Source: a virus
Virus record (IMG/VR): IMGVR_UViG_3300025870_000008
Coordinates: 1 to 64,000 of that record
Direction: 5' to 3' (one strand)
Length of the DNA: 64,000 nucleotides
Part shown: piece by piece, positions 1 through 7,819 of the stretch
Position numbering within the stretch: position 1 is the first letter of the stretch
Layout: each line of letters begins with the position of its first letter
Position numbers and translations under genes: made by a program
Notes under the pieces: generated by a model
Seen by the model: only the letters and a program-made list of their open reading frames with translations
The model's database searches: none
What the model was told of the DNA's origin: nothing

Positions 1-104
1 TCCATTATTATTCGGTACTTGAATTAATTCTTACAGAATGGGCAGACAATAAGGATTTAATTGATATAGCAAAGTTTCTTAAAGAAAGACTTGACACTCA
101 ATAA
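1..104 (+). CDS. 3' end of a truncated hypothetical gene
   Basis: An open frame enters from the left edge and stops with TAA at 102-104. About 33 residues are visible and end in KFLKERLDTQ. The fragment is charged and probably helical. It is too short to assign. It precedes the first visible promoter of the small-gene cluster. Confidence 0.5.
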   Translation, partial: HYYSVLELILTEWADNKDLIDIAKFLKERLDTQ

Positions 105-179
105 TCGCATGATAAAAGATGCAAAATCTTTGTTTAACTATATAAACACAAACTTTTTATTAAAAAACCATCACAATGC

Positions 180-208
180 TTGACATATCATGCAAATTAG
201 CCTAGTTT
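180..208 (+). promoter_or_regulatory. leaderless-type promoter for the gene at 215
   Basis: TTGACA (180-185), a 17-bp spacer and TAGTTT (203-208). The ATG starts 6 nt after the -10 and no Shine-Dalgarno fits between them, so the transcript should begin at or next to the start codon. Confidence 0.75.
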
Positions 209-214
209 AAAAAT

Positions 215-439
215 ATGAAAAAATTTAGATTATCAATAACAGAAGAGATCGGTGGATATATCGAAGTAAATGCGCAGGATTCAACTGACGCAGAAACTCT
301 CGTTCAAGACTTATTGGATGAGTATGGTGCAGATAGATTGTTTTATCCAATACTCGAAGATAAAGAAGAATTAGGGAAATATCATACTCGCCACACTCAT
401 GGTGATAGGGGAGTTTTTAGTTGTGAGGAAATAAAATGA
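215..439 (+). CDS. small acidic phage protein
   Basis: A 74-residue acidic protein and the first gene of the chain. The start is fixed by the promoter just upstream, whose -10 ends 6 nt before the ATG. The N-terminus (FRLSITEEIGGYIEVNA) alternates like a beta strand pair and recalls small DpnD/PcfM-like phage proteins. That similarity is weak and is not used for the name. The TGA stop overlaps the ATG of a 5-codon mini-frame leading to the next gene. Confidence 0.75.
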   Translation: MKKFRLSITEEIGGYIEVNAQDSTDAETLVQDLLDEYGADRLFYPILEDKEELGKYHTRHTHGDRGVFSCEEIK

Positions 440-453
440 AATTACCAACATGA
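436..453 (+). other. 5-codon mini-frame bridging two genes
   Basis: ATG at 436 overlaps the previous TGA as ATGA. Five codons later its own TGA overlaps the ATG at 450, again as ATGA. It may carry terminating ribosomes across the 10-nt gap to a gene that has no clear Shine-Dalgarno. Function is inferred only from geometry. Confidence 0.4.
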
Positions 454-632
454 TTATACATAAACAAGACGTCACAAACTTAGAAGACATTCTTAAATTC
501 TTACAAGATTATATTCTTAGCGAGGATTTAGCAGAAAAATATACAGAACTTGAATTGGAATGGTTGAAATTATCCGTTTCTCAATTTGAGATGTTTAAAG
601 AAAGAGTTAGAGAGGAGTATTTAAACACATGA
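450..632 (+). CDS. hypothetical small protein
   Basis: 60 residues, mixed charge, predicted mostly helical (LEDILKFLQDYILSEDLAEK). No family is recognised. There is no good Shine-Dalgarno. Translation is probably coupled to the gene before it, and its TGA overlaps the next ATG (ATGA). Confidence 0.7.
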   Translation: MIIHKQDVTNLEDILKFLQDYILSEDLAEKYTELELEWLKLSVSQFEMFKERVREEYLNT

Positions 633-895
633 AACAACCAATATACGATGGCGCAAACGAAGATGAGTGCGAATATTATGATAATGTAATCATGGAATTA
701 CCAACATACGAAGAGTACATAAAAGATATGTCTTTAGAGGATCAAATCAAATTCTATTATGATGTTGACATTGACAACTTTATAGGTGATCCTTGGAAGA
801 TTGTCGCAGAAATGGCAGAAGATTGCCCTAATTTTCTTAATAATTTTCGCACAGAATTTGAAGAATATTTAAGAGAAAGAGAATACATAAAATGA
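629..895 (+). CDS. hypothetical acidic protein
   Basis: 88 residues, strongly acidic and tyrosine-rich (ECEYYDNV, IKFYYDVDIDNF). Joined to both neighbours by ATGA stop-start overlaps, which supports one translationally coupled message. Very acidic small early proteins in phages often bind or mimic nucleic-acid partners, but nothing here proves that. Not recognised. Confidence 0.75.
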   Translation: MKQPIYDGANEDECEYYDNVIMELPTYEEYIKDMSLEDQIKFYYDVDIDNFIGDPWKIVAEMAEDCPNFLNNFRTEFEEYLREREYIK

Positions 896-1119
896 AAGTG
901 CAAAAAGTATGGAATATTGAGCCACAAAAAATGTTAGATTATATTCTTCAAGCAGACAAATCAAATGGTTTGCACAAAGAAGGAGATTATACTCCTGCGT
1001 TTTATGTTGGAAAAGATTTAGAGTACATTCGTGAAGTTTATGAAGACTACAATGGTCTTGATAGTCTTACCGAAGCAGAGCAAATAGAGAACGGATATTA
1101 TAGATTGGAGATAGCATGA
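892..1119 (+). CDS. hypothetical small protein
   Basis: 75 residues, acidic C-terminal half (IREVYEDYNGLDSLTEAEQ), opening with KVQKVWNIEPQKMLDYIL. Linked at both ends by ATGA overlaps. No recognised domain. Confidence 0.75.
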   Translation: MKVQKVWNIEPQKMLDYILQADKSNGLHKEGDYTPAFYVGKDLEYIREVYEDYNGLDSLTEAEQIENGYYRLEIA

Positions 1120-1346
1120 AAGAATTGAAGGAAAAATTAAATCAAATTATTAATAAACAAATTGAGCTTGCAAATAAATATGGTTCAAATACACTATCTA
1201 CTTGTGACCATTATAATTGGGATAAAGATATTTGGAATCATAGACATTCTATCGTTGACAAGTTAATTGACTTAGGTTTTAATGTTGATAGTCAAATGAA
1301 TCATGGAGTATTAGATATAACAATAACTGCAAATTTAGAATTATGA
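1116..1346 (+). CDS. hypothetical small protein
   Basis: 76 residues. The lysine- and asparagine-rich first third is likely helical (ELKEKLNQIINKQIELANKY). It is followed by a His/Trp-containing stretch (HYNWDKDIWNHRHS). Coupled on both sides by ATGA overlaps. Not recognised. Confidence 0.75.
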   Translation: MKELKEKLNQIINKQIELANKYGSNTLSTCDHYNWDKDIWNHRHSIVDKLIDLGFNVDSQMNHGVLDITITANLEL

Positions 1347-1549
1347 AAGTAACAAGCATAAGATATTTTGAAACTAATAAAGGTTTAGTTGGTTATCAAT
1401 GTAAAACTGATGTAAATGGCGTCGAAATATGTAACGATGGCGTAGGTGGAGCAACCTATTTAGATGGAGCATTTAAATACACAAAAAATTTCGAGCATTT
1501 ATCTGAATGGCAACTAGAAGAATTGATTGACAAATATGAAAGACTATAA
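1343..1549 (+). CDS. hypothetical small protein
   Basis: 68 residues, probably beta-rich (VTSIRYFETNKGLVGYQCK), with two cysteines and a glycine run VGGATYLDG. It starts in an ATGA overlap and its last codons overlap the next gene by 14 nt. No family recognised. Confidence 0.7.
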   Translation: MKVTSIRYFETNKGLVGYQCKTDVNGVEICNDGVGGATYLDGAFKYTKNFEHLSEWQLEELIDKYERL

Positions 1550-1730
1550 TATTCAATTAGGTTTAACTCACGAAGACATAATGTTATTATTGAGTGGAGA
1601 AATTAATACATTTAACTTTGTACCAACAGAAGATACAGATTACAATGATCGTATCTCTGTATCAATTAGGGAAGTAGACGAAGATACTCCATTATCAGAA
1701 TCCATGAATTTAAGTGTTGACAATGGATAG
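1536..1730 (+). CDS. small acidic protein, paralogue of the next gene
   Basis: 64 residues from the ATG at 1536, which is preferred over an upstream in-frame TTG. The opening pattern YNIQLGLTHEDIMLLLSGEI resembles YNIVIDLDKNELNDLLYGEI in the gene that follows. Both then run into an acidic strand-like segment and end near VDN. This looks like an old tandem duplication. It overlaps both neighbours. Function unknown. Confidence 0.7.
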   Translation: MKDYNIQLGLTHEDIMLLLSGEINTFNFVPTEDTDYNDRISVSIREVDEDTPLSESMNLSVDNG

Positions 1731-1923
1731 TTATCAATACAATATAGTTATTGACTTAGATAAGAATGAATTAAATGATTTATTATATGGAGAAATAGAA
1801 ATAGATAAAGAATATTTATCAATAGAAGAAGATAAATCAATTAAAATTAAAGTTAATTTAAAATACAAAGAGATTGAAGATTGGTCAGATAATAATGTTG
1901 ACAATGATAAAAAAAATGTTTAA
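1723..1923 (+). CDS. small acidic protein, paralogue of the previous gene
   Basis: 66 residues starting at the ATG inside the 8-nt overlap ATGGATAG with the preceding gene. It shares the layout of that gene: YNI, a helical DxxELxDLLxGEI segment, then charged strands. Very acidic, with an asparagine/aspartate-rich tail. Function unknown. Confidence 0.7.
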   Translation: MDSYQYNIVIDLDKNELNDLLYGEIEIDKEYLSIEEDKSIKIKVNLKYKEIEDWSDNNVDNDKKNV

Positions 1924-1932
1924 GGTGCAAAT

Positions 1933-2127
1933 ATGAATGATACAGAAGAGGTAGTTTACCACAAAGATCAAATGTCTCTTGATTTTAATTGGGAAGAAAT
2001 TGATAACGAATTAATTAAACGAGAAGCAACTCTTGCAGTTGAATGTGGCGATTTTGATAATTGGGATAATGCTTATGAAACCTTATGGGATACATGGGAA
2101 GATTCATCCTTGACAGGCATGAGTTAA
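1933..2127 (+). CDS. hypothetical acidic protein
   Basis: 64 residues, acidic, with several tryptophans (FNWEEID, DNWDNAYETLWDTWED). A weak Shine-Dalgarno AAGG lies about 7 nt upstream. Last tightly spaced gene of the coupled chain. Not recognised. Confidence 0.7.
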   Translation: MNDTEEVVYHKDQMSLDFNWEEIDNELIKREATLAVECGDFDNWDNAYETLWDTWEDSSLTGMS

Positions 2128-2185
2128 TACGTTTAATATATCGACATATTAATAAAATACGTTTACAAAAGGGGGAAATATCGAC

Positions 2186-2416
2186 ATGAATTACATCACA
2201 GAAAAAATTAGTTTTAATGTTCCACAAAATGGTGGATTCCAATATAGATTTTATGAGTGCGCCGATCAAATAGCAGATTTGATAGATATGTATTTTGGTA
2301 TTCAAATAGAAGATGTGAGTGGAATAACAGATTTAATTGATGATGAAATTAAAATTGCTCAAGATAAGCAAGCACAATATAATAGATTAGATAATATAAA
2401 TGGGGGAAGCAAATAG
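2186..2416 (+). CDS. hypothetical small protein
   Basis: 76 residues. Unlike the genes before it, it has a strong Shine-Dalgarno (GGGGGA at 2171-2176) behind a 58-nt spacer. That spacer repeats TACGTTTA and ATCGACAT twice. The protein is acidic with a likely helical end (DDEIKIAQDKQAQYNRL). No recognised domain. Confidence 0.75.
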   Translation: MNYITEKISFNVPQNGGFQYRFYECADQIADLIDMYFGIQIEDVSGITDLIDDEIKIAQDKQAQYNRLDNINGGSK

Positions 2417-2498
2417 AAATAAAATATAATTATTTAAAATTATATAAAGAGTTAAAATAATTTTTAGAAAATTATTTCTTTCATATATAAAAAAAGTG

Positions 2499-2526
2499 TT
2501 GACATACGAACAACGTCTGTCATACT
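2499..2526 (+). promoter_or_regulatory. promoter of the rIIA-like gene
   Basis: TTGACA (2499-2504) with CATACT (2521-2526) at a 16-bp spacing. Transcription would start near 2533 and leave a leader of about 28 nt with an AGGA Shine-Dalgarno at 2551. This is a conventional, leadered promoter, unlike the leaderless class in the small-gene units. Confidence 0.65.
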
Positions 2527-2560
2527 AGGAACATAATTCAATCACAAACAAGGAAAAAAA

Positions 2561-4876
2561 ATGATTATCGCAGAAAAAACCAAGGAACAAGTAGTACAAT
2601 CTCACGACTTTGAACAAGTCAACTGCACGATAGATGCAGAAGATATGAGATATGTTGCTAGTCTTTTAAGAAACAATTATTCCAACACACAACTTGCAGT
2701 TGTACGTGAGATAAGTGCCAATGCACTCGATGCGAATAAAGAAGCAAATTCTACTCGCCCTATCGAGATCAAGTTGCCAACCAAACTTAATCCCACATTT
2801 AGTGTGCGCGATTTCGGGGGTGGACTTAGCGAGGAAGATGTTTTTGGTCTTTACTCTAAGTATGGTAAGTCAACCAAACGTGAATCTAACAATTACATTG
2901 GCGCGTTCGGTATTGGCAAGTTTGCTCCATTATCTTATGGTGACAACTTTACTTGTGTTTCTTATCATGGTGGAATAAAGAAATCTTACAATGTATTTGT
3001 CAATGATGATGACGATACAAAGATTGCAAAGTTGTTTGAAGAACCAAGCAACGAACCAACAGGTTTATCTATTGAAGTTGCAGTTGCAGATAGTGACTTA
3101 ACTAATTTCAGAGGAATTGTAATGAAGTTCTTTCGTTTCTTTGACGATTCAGAAATGCCAAAGTTTATTGGTTTTGAGGAAAACGAGGCGGTTGTCAAGC
3201 CTAAAAATTCCCTTGAGAGCGATAAAGGTAATTGGTTTGTAACTGAAGATGATGGTGGACACAATTATTATTACAATAGTAAAGCTCATATTGTTATGGG
3301 TAGAGTTGTATATCCTCTTGATCCCGAAGCGATAAATGTAGACAATTTCATTTCAAATGAAAAATCATGTCGCATTGTTAAGGAAATGATTAAAGAAGGT
3401 AATTTCTATCTTCGTATGCCAATCGGTTCTATTAAACTTCACCACTCACGTGAAGCATTAGAATACAATAAGTCAACACAAAAAGCATTGTGTCGAGCAT
3501 TGTTTGTGGCAAGTGAAGATATTCTTGAAATTGCCAAGCTCAAACTTGCAGATAGCGCCGACTTATTTGAAGCAAAAGTAAATCATGCTAGAATTGTAAA
3601 TAGTTTGAATCGTTCTTTGCGCAATTTATTTGACAATGCTTTTGAGTGGAATGGTGTAAAAATTAATAATGCTCGATTTAATCGTGATTACGATAGGCAT
3701 GATGATCTTATTCTTACTCAAATGAGCAAAGAAAAAGATGATGATTCTCGCAATGGTTACAGAGTTAAAAGTCAAAAAGTGTCAAGCATATATTGTCAAG
3801 AAGATGGTGTTTTTATGATTCAAAACATTGCTTCTGCTCATGGCAACAATCTACGTGCTAGAACAATTTTCAACGAGAATGAGCATATCAATCAAGTTTA
3901 TGTCATTTATCCTGTTAACGATGAAGGTTGGGATTACATCAATCAAGAGTGGGATTTTAATTTGATTGCAGATGAACACAAGTTATTCTCTGATAATGTA
4001 GAGAAAGAAAAACTTGTTCGCAATAAAGTTAGCAATGGTGCTAGTCGCGCATCAATTCCATTATTCAAAATGAAGCACGATACTAGGCATCTTTATCGCA
4101 ATGCAGATTATTGGGCAAATTGCAACGATCCAATCAATTCATTGGAAGCAGGTGAGATCGAAGGTTCAGTAGAAGGTAAACTTATATATGTTCCAATCAC
4201 TCGTTTTACTATTGACCAAGATTTGGTTGAAGGTTGGGATTTAGATAGAGTTGCTTCAACTGCAAAGTTTATTCGTAAGGAAGCTGAAGAAGATTCTGAG
4301 TTAAGTAAATTTACCATCATGGGTGTTCGCAAGGGTGATGTAAAGAAACTTGGTGATAATTGGATTTCTTGGCTTGACTTTTTATTAGATCACTACAAGC
4401 AAATCATTGAGGACAATATGGCAGATATGACTGATTGCTACATCAGAAACTCTATTAGTAGTGCAGAACATGAAAAAACCACTAAAATTGTAGATATATT
4501 AAATGCTCATCATGGCATTTTAACTTGCGACCAAATTGATTGGAGTAAATTTGCAGACGATCATTTGCTTCTTACTACACGTTCGTACAAACGTGTTATG
4601 GATTCCGCTAGAATCGACAATCATTACAATAAACTCAAGTTTGTTGCTCATCACGATGCAAAATGGTTGGAAGAAAAATTCAGTTCAGTAAAAGTTGACA
4701 TTGATAGCGTTGTTTCTAATGCAGAAAAATTTGTATCAAATTACCCTCATCTTTCGATGCTTAATGATGCTTACCATAATTACAACAAACGTCAGCACCA
4801 CACACATGGTGACATGACAACCAAAATTCAAGATTATATTTCCTTGTGTGATAATCAAAAGGAAGAGGGGGAGTGA
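2561..4876 (+). CDS. rIIA: rIIA-like GHKL-fold ATPase protein
   Basis: A 771-residue protein with an N-terminal GHKL (Bergerat) ATP-binding fold. Visible motifs are the N box E50-x3-N54-x2-D57, the G1 box D84-F-G-G-G88 and the G2 box GAFGIGK near 114-120. T4 rIIA has this architecture and similar size. Together with rIIB it acts at the host membrane in the rapid-lysis and exclusion phenotypes, though its biochemistry is poorly known. The next gene is rIIB-like, which supports the call. Own TTGACA promoter and AGGA Shine-Dalgarno. The last codons lie in a strong hairpin (4860-4891). Other GHKL ATPases are possible, but the gene pair favours rIIA. Confidence 0.85.
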   Translation: MIIAEKTKEQVVQSHDFEQVNCTIDAEDMRYVASLLRNNYSNTQLAVVREISANALDANKEANSTRPIEIKLPTKLNPTFSVRDFGGGLSEEDVFGLYSKYGKSTKRESNNYIGAFGIGKFAPLSYGDNFTCVSYHGGIKKSYNVFVNDDDDTKIAKLFEEPSNEPTGLSIEVAVADSDLTNFRGIVMKFFRFFDDSEMPKFIGFEENEAVVKPKNSLESDKGNWFVTEDDGGHNYYYNSKAHIVMGRVVYPLDPEAINVDNFISNEKSCRIVKEMIKEGNFYLRMPIGSIKLHHSREALEYNKSTQKALCRALFVASEDILEIAKLKLADSADLFEAKVNHARIVNSLNRSLRNLFDNAFEWNGVKINNARFNRDYDRHDDLILTQMSKEKDDDSRNGYRVKSQKVSSIYCQEDGVFMIQNIASAHGNNLRARTIFNENEHINQVYVIYPVNDEGWDYINQEWDFNLIADEHKLFSDNVEKEKLVRNKVSNGASRASIPLFKMKHDTRHLYRNADYWANCNDPINSLEAGEIEGSVEGKLIYVPITRFTIDQDLVEGWDLDRVASTAKFIRKEAEEDSELSKFTIMGVRKGDVKKLGDNWISWLDFLLDHYKQIIEDNMADMTDCYIRNSISSAEHEKTTKIVDILNAHHGILTCDQIDWSKFADDHLLLTTRSYKRVMDSARIDNHYNKLKFVAHHDAKWLEEKFSSVKVDIDSVVSNAEKFVSNYPHLSMLNDAYHNYNKRQHHTHGDMTTKIQDYISLCDNQKEEGE

Positions 4877-4891
4877 TTGCTCCCTCTTCCT
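4860..4891 (+). terminator. hairpin over the stop codon of the rIIA-like gene
   Basis: AGGAAGAGGG...GAG pairs with CTCCCTCTTCCT across the loop TGATTG, giving a stem of about 12 bp with a 2-nt bulge. The stop codon lies in it. There is no T-tract directly after the stem, so it may be an mRNA 3'-end stabiliser or weak terminator rather than a classical intrinsic terminator. Confidence 0.5.
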
Positions 4892-4909
4892 AATCTTTAA
4901 AAAAAAACA

Positions 4910-4938
4910 TTGACAATACATAGAAAAAATTCTATACT
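4910..4938 (+). promoter_or_regulatory. promoter of the rIIB-like gene
   Basis: TTGACA (4910-4915), a 17-bp spacer and TATACT (4933-4938), close to the sigma-70 consensus. It leaves a leader of about 27 nt with Shine-Dalgarno AGGAGA (4959-4964). Confidence 0.75.
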
Positions 4939-4971
4939 ACTATTATAATAATTAAAACAGGAGAACATAAA

Positions 4972-6174
4972 ATGAGCAACATACCATATATTCTAAGCGA
5001 AAATTCACTTACCATCTTTCTTGATGGTAAACCTCACACACTTCGTAAAGATCATGCGAACTTTCATCTTGCTAGAAAAGCGATTCTCAATGGGGAAACT
5101 GATAAACTTGGTGATCTTGTTGATATTCAACGTGCGGTTGAAGATTTCGTTCAAGGCGACATTGAAGTCAAAGATGAAGTTATTTATTACAAAGGTCATC
5201 GTTTGCATGGTGTTGTGGTAGACAAATTGCTTGAAATGCTTCGTGCAGGTTTAAAAGATTCTGCACCAATCACTAATTTTATTGCACGATTGCAAGCCAA
5301 TCCAAGTGCTAATAGTGTTGCAGAATTGTACACATTCTTGGGGTACAAAAATTTACCAACAACTGCTGAGGGTAAATGCCTTGGTTATAAAGGTGTTCGA
5401 GGTGATTATTGGAGTTCAACAGGTAATGCAGATACCATTGTTGTCCAAGGCGAAACCAATGAACATTATCAAATTCTCAATGAGGTTGATGCAACTATCG
5501 AAGTTGCACGTCGTTGTGTGGATGATAACAAAGACAATCATTGTTCTTTCGGTCTTCATGTTGGTAGTTATGATTATGCCAATGATTGGGCGGGAGAAAA
5601 TGGCAGATTACTTGTTGTAGAGTTTGATCCTGCTGATGCAGTTTCAGTTCCAACTGATTGTGGTTTTCAAAAACTTCGCGTTTCTAAGTATAAGGTGATA
5701 TCTGATATTACTGACACTAGAAAAGAGTTAAATAGACCTGTCTACGAGGCTAATAAGCCTATTTACGGATCAGATACAGATGATGAATTTGTCGATGATG
5801 AAGATTATGATGATTCTGACGATGATTTTGTCGATCAAGATGATTGGAATGACGATCCCGAAGATTCAGAATCTGAAGATAATTGGGTCAAAGTTGATGA
5901 AAATGTATTGGATGAAGACGATGAAGAATTAGATACTTATGATCTTGTAAAACTTTCTGTTGAAAAATACATAAGAAAGAAACATGATAAAGATGTGAAC
6001 CCAACAATCAAAAACATTGCGGATTTAAGAATTTGTAAAGAAAATAGTTTTGGAGTTAAAAGAGTTGTAGAGCTTGTTGGTGAAATTTATGGAGTTAGAT
6101 TGGATAATAGATATGCTTCTAATCTTCTTCCGTTAGGGGCAAAACAAGTTGTGTCTAATGACGTACCTTTTTAA
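4972..6174 (+). CDS. rIIB: rIIB-like protein
   Basis: A 400-residue protein matching the layout of phage rIIB-like proteins. An N-terminal region is followed by a conserved central block with TFLGYKNLPTTAEGKCLGYK, CSFGLHVGSYDYA and LLVVEFDPADAVSVP. Next comes a very acidic linker (about residues 263-325, rich in DD/DE) and a basic C-terminal domain (DLVKLSVEKYIRKKHDKDV onward). It sits directly after the rIIA-like gene, as in T4. Strong Shine-Dalgarno AGGAGA. The long acidic linker is an elaboration, and what the C-terminal domain binds cannot be told. Confidence 0.85.
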   Translation: MSNIPYILSENSLTIFLDGKPHTLRKDHANFHLARKAILNGETDKLGDLVDIQRAVEDFVQGDIEVKDEVIYYKGHRLHGVVVDKLLEMLRAGLKDSAPITNFIARLQANPSANSVAELYTFLGYKNLPTTAEGKCLGYKGVRGDYWSSTGNADTIVVQGETNEHYQILNEVDATIEVARRCVDDNKDNHCSFGLHVGSYDYANDWAGENGRLLVVEFDPADAVSVPTDCGFQKLRVSKYKVISDITDTRKELNRPVYEANKPIYGSDTDDEFVDDEDYDDSDDDFVDQDDWNDDPEDSESEDNWVKVDENVLDEDDEELDTYDLVKLSVEKYIRKKHDKDVNPTIKNIADLRICKENSFGVKRVVELVGEIYGVRLDNRYASNLLPLGAKQVVSNDVPF

Positions 6175-6176
6175 TT

Positions 6177-6341
6177 ATGTTAAAAAATAAAAATAAAAAT
6201 AAAAATATTGCAAAAGATTCAAAAGATAGCAATAATGATTATAAACAAATTTTTGCTAATCCGATGAAAACATATTCAGATAAAGAAGTAAAAGCAATAA
6301 ATGTTTACCTCAAAAATCTACAAAAGAAAAAGAGGAATTAG
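6177..6341 (+). CDS. small basic protein
   Basis: 54 residues, lysine/asparagine-rich, opening with a KNKNKNK run and ending KNLQKKKRN. It starts 2 nt after the rIIB-like stop and has no separate promoter, so it is probably a downstream partner on the same message. The KN run reflects a short AAAAAT tandem repeat in the DNA. Function unknown. Confidence 0.55.
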   Translation: MLKNKNKNKNIAKDSKDSNNDYKQIFANPMKTYSDKEVKAINVYLKNLQKKKRN

Positions 6342-6688
6342 TTGACTTTTTCTCCTATGGGTATTGTGGCGAGGGTTTCTCATTCTTCCTTTGGTTAATT
6401 TCATCACCCGATTCGTAACCACATAAAAGCGAATCGCTCTTTATAATTTCAAGCAACCCTTGAAAATCGCGTTCCACACAACAAAACGATAGTTTCAAAT
6501 AGTTTTTACTTTATTCTTGCTTCTATTATCATTATCCATTAGTATATATAACATAATACAATATATATAGAGAGAGAATATAAGAGATAATATAACAAAT
6601 CACACAAGAAATAATAATTTATATTGAAATTTACTATAATAATAATATTATGAATGTAGAGTACGCGAATTAATTATCTCCAAATAAA
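6342..6688. other. AT-rich stretch with two hairpins, no gene recognised
   Basis: About 350 bases with no convincing frame. CGATTCG (6409-6415) pairs with CGAATCG (6430-6436). TTTCAAG (6447-6453) pairs with CTTGAAA (6458-6465 region) around a short loop. This 6342-6500 part is less AT-rich than what follows and might be a small RNA or structured leader. The rest is nearly pure A/T with a TATATA/GAGAGA run. Confidence 0.35.
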
Positions 6689-6832
6689 ATGCAAATTAAA
6701 ATATTAGAAAAAATAAAAAATATAGTTAAGCCTAAAATAAAGCAAAATAAAAAAAATAATTACAAACAAAATTTAGTTGAATATGAACGAAATAAATATG
6801 GTTTTATTTCAGTTAAAAATAAACAAAAATAA
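6689..6832 (+). CDS. small basic protein (tentative)
   Basis: 47 residues, very lysine-rich (ILEKIKNIVKPKIKQNKKNN), ending YERNKYGFISVKNKQK. No Shine-Dalgarno is visible and the area is extremely A-rich, so a chance frame is possible. The ordered C-terminal third with mixed residues argues for a real gene. Confidence 0.4.
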   Translation: MQIKILEKIKNIVKPKIKQNKKNNYKQNLVEYERNKYGFISVKNKQK

Positions 6833-6944
6833 AAAATTATAATTAAAAATAAAATAAATAACAATAAAATATAATAATTTACAAAAATAAAATATTGAAT
6901 TAAATTCGGGCGAAATAATTGAAATAAAAAAAAGAGTAAATAAT

Positions 6945-7157
6945 ATGAACGCGGGAGAGCAAAGTGTTGAGTTTATCGAAAAACAAATGGACAAAAATTT
7001 TAGTCAAATAACGTCCGAAATGATTGTTGAAGATATGTATTGGATAGAAACAGAAATTGGCGCTCGTTGTGTTGCCAAAATGTATAACTTAGATAAAAAG
7101 AAAAAAAAATTAAATAATTTATTTGTTTTATTTCCGCCTTTTATCCCTATCGACTAA
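6945..7157 (+). CDS. hypothetical small protein
   Basis: 70 residues, N-terminal two thirds acidic and helical (EQSVEFIEKQMDKNF), then a lysine run and the hydrophobic end LFVLFPPFIPID. Its last 30 nt overlap the 3' end of a minus-strand gene, so the two converge. No promoter recognised. The odd C-terminus may simply reflect the sequence it shares with that gene. Confidence 0.55.
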   Translation: MNAGEQSVEFIEKQMDKNFSQITSEMIVEDMYWIETEIGARCVAKMYNLDKKKKKLNNLFVLFPPFIPID

Positions 7158-7319
7158 CCTCTCGTAGTGCTTATATCGCTCGTCACTCATATTTGTTAAT
7201 AAGTACCAAGCATACTCTTTAATTCTTGCATACCTTTTTTCGGGGCATCCTGTTGTCCAATAAAAAGCATTGGAAGACAATAAATCTCTAATAATATAAT
7301 TATGTATTTCCCTATTCAT
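7128..7319 (-). CDS. hypothetical small basic protein
   Basis: 63 residues, basic, aromatic-rich and probably helical (KRYARIKEYAWYLLTNMSDE). It is a lone minus-strand gene in a plus-strand area and overlaps the 3' end of the previous gene by 30 nt. A TACAAT box lies 8 nt before the ATG, but no good -35 is seen. Not recognised. Confidence 0.55.
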   Translation of the reverse strand: MNREIHNYIIRDLLSSNAFYWTTGCPEKRYARIKEYAWYLLTNMSDERYKHYERLVDRDKRRK

Positions 7320-7403
7320 CCCAATATATTGTACACTATTAAAATAATAACGCCGAAAATAAAATGTAATAAATTTTAAATAAATATAATAAAATAATTT
7401 TAA

Positions 7404-7432
7404 TTGACATGATTACTTGTTTCCGCTAAGAT
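7404..7432 (+). promoter_or_regulatory. promoter of the gene at 7465
   Basis: TTGACA (7404-7409), a 17-bp spacer and TAAGAT (7427-7432). It gives a leader of about 25 nt with Shine-Dalgarno AGGAGG (7453-7458). Confidence 0.7.
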
Positions 7433-7464
7433 AGTGAAATAATCAAATCAACAGGAGGAAAAAT

Positions 7465-7764
7465 ATGAGTACCGCAAAGGAAATAAACAATAGACTAGAT
7501 GAGTTGCTAAATCTTCGCGCTGAAATAAAGCGCATAAACAATGATCTTGAGGATGGGCAAGTTCTAAATAATGTTGAAGATGGAACTAAGACAAATAAAG
7601 AAGGAGTTATAAAGATTGCCGAGGCAATGATAGATCAAATTAAAAATGATTTAAATAAAATAACAAATAATGGTAAGAATGTAACAGGGTTATATAATAA
7701 CGAGTATTATGTAAATGATATGATACAAGACAAAATAATTGTAGAAAATAATTTATTAAATTAA
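7465..7764 (+). CDS. hypothetical helical protein
   Basis: 99 residues, predicted largely helical or coiled-coil (EINNRLDELLNLRAEIKRIN), ending NDMIQDKIIVENNLLN. Perfect Shine-Dalgarno AGGAGG 6 nt before the ATG and a strong promoter, so it is probably well expressed. Not recognised. Confidence 0.8.
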   Translation: MSTAKEINNRLDELLNLRAEIKRINNDLEDGQVLNNVEDGTKTNKEGVIKIAEAMIDQIKNDLNKITNNGKNVTGLYNNEYYVNDMIQDKIIVENNLLN

Positions 7765-7783
7765 TTAAATTATAATTTTATAT

Positions 7784-7812
7784 TTGACAAATAATATTTT
7801 ATACATTAGATA
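7784..7812 (+). promoter_or_regulatory. leaderless-type promoter for the gene at 7820
   Basis: TTGACA (7784-7789), a 17-bp spacer and TAGATA (7807-7812), then 7 nt to the ATG. The TTG of this -35 is in frame with the gene and could be mistaken for a start codon. Confidence 0.7.
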
Positions 7813-7819
7813 TATTAAC

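Noticed and set aside
109-183. 24-codon frame before the first gene
   Set aside because: No ribosome site or promoter geometry, and asparagine/lysine-rich AT composition expected by chance.
7784-7786. TTG as start codon of the gene at 7820, with similar TTG/GTG starts at 13109 and 17414
   Set aside because: These codons lie inside -35 boxes or spacers, upstream of the transcription start.
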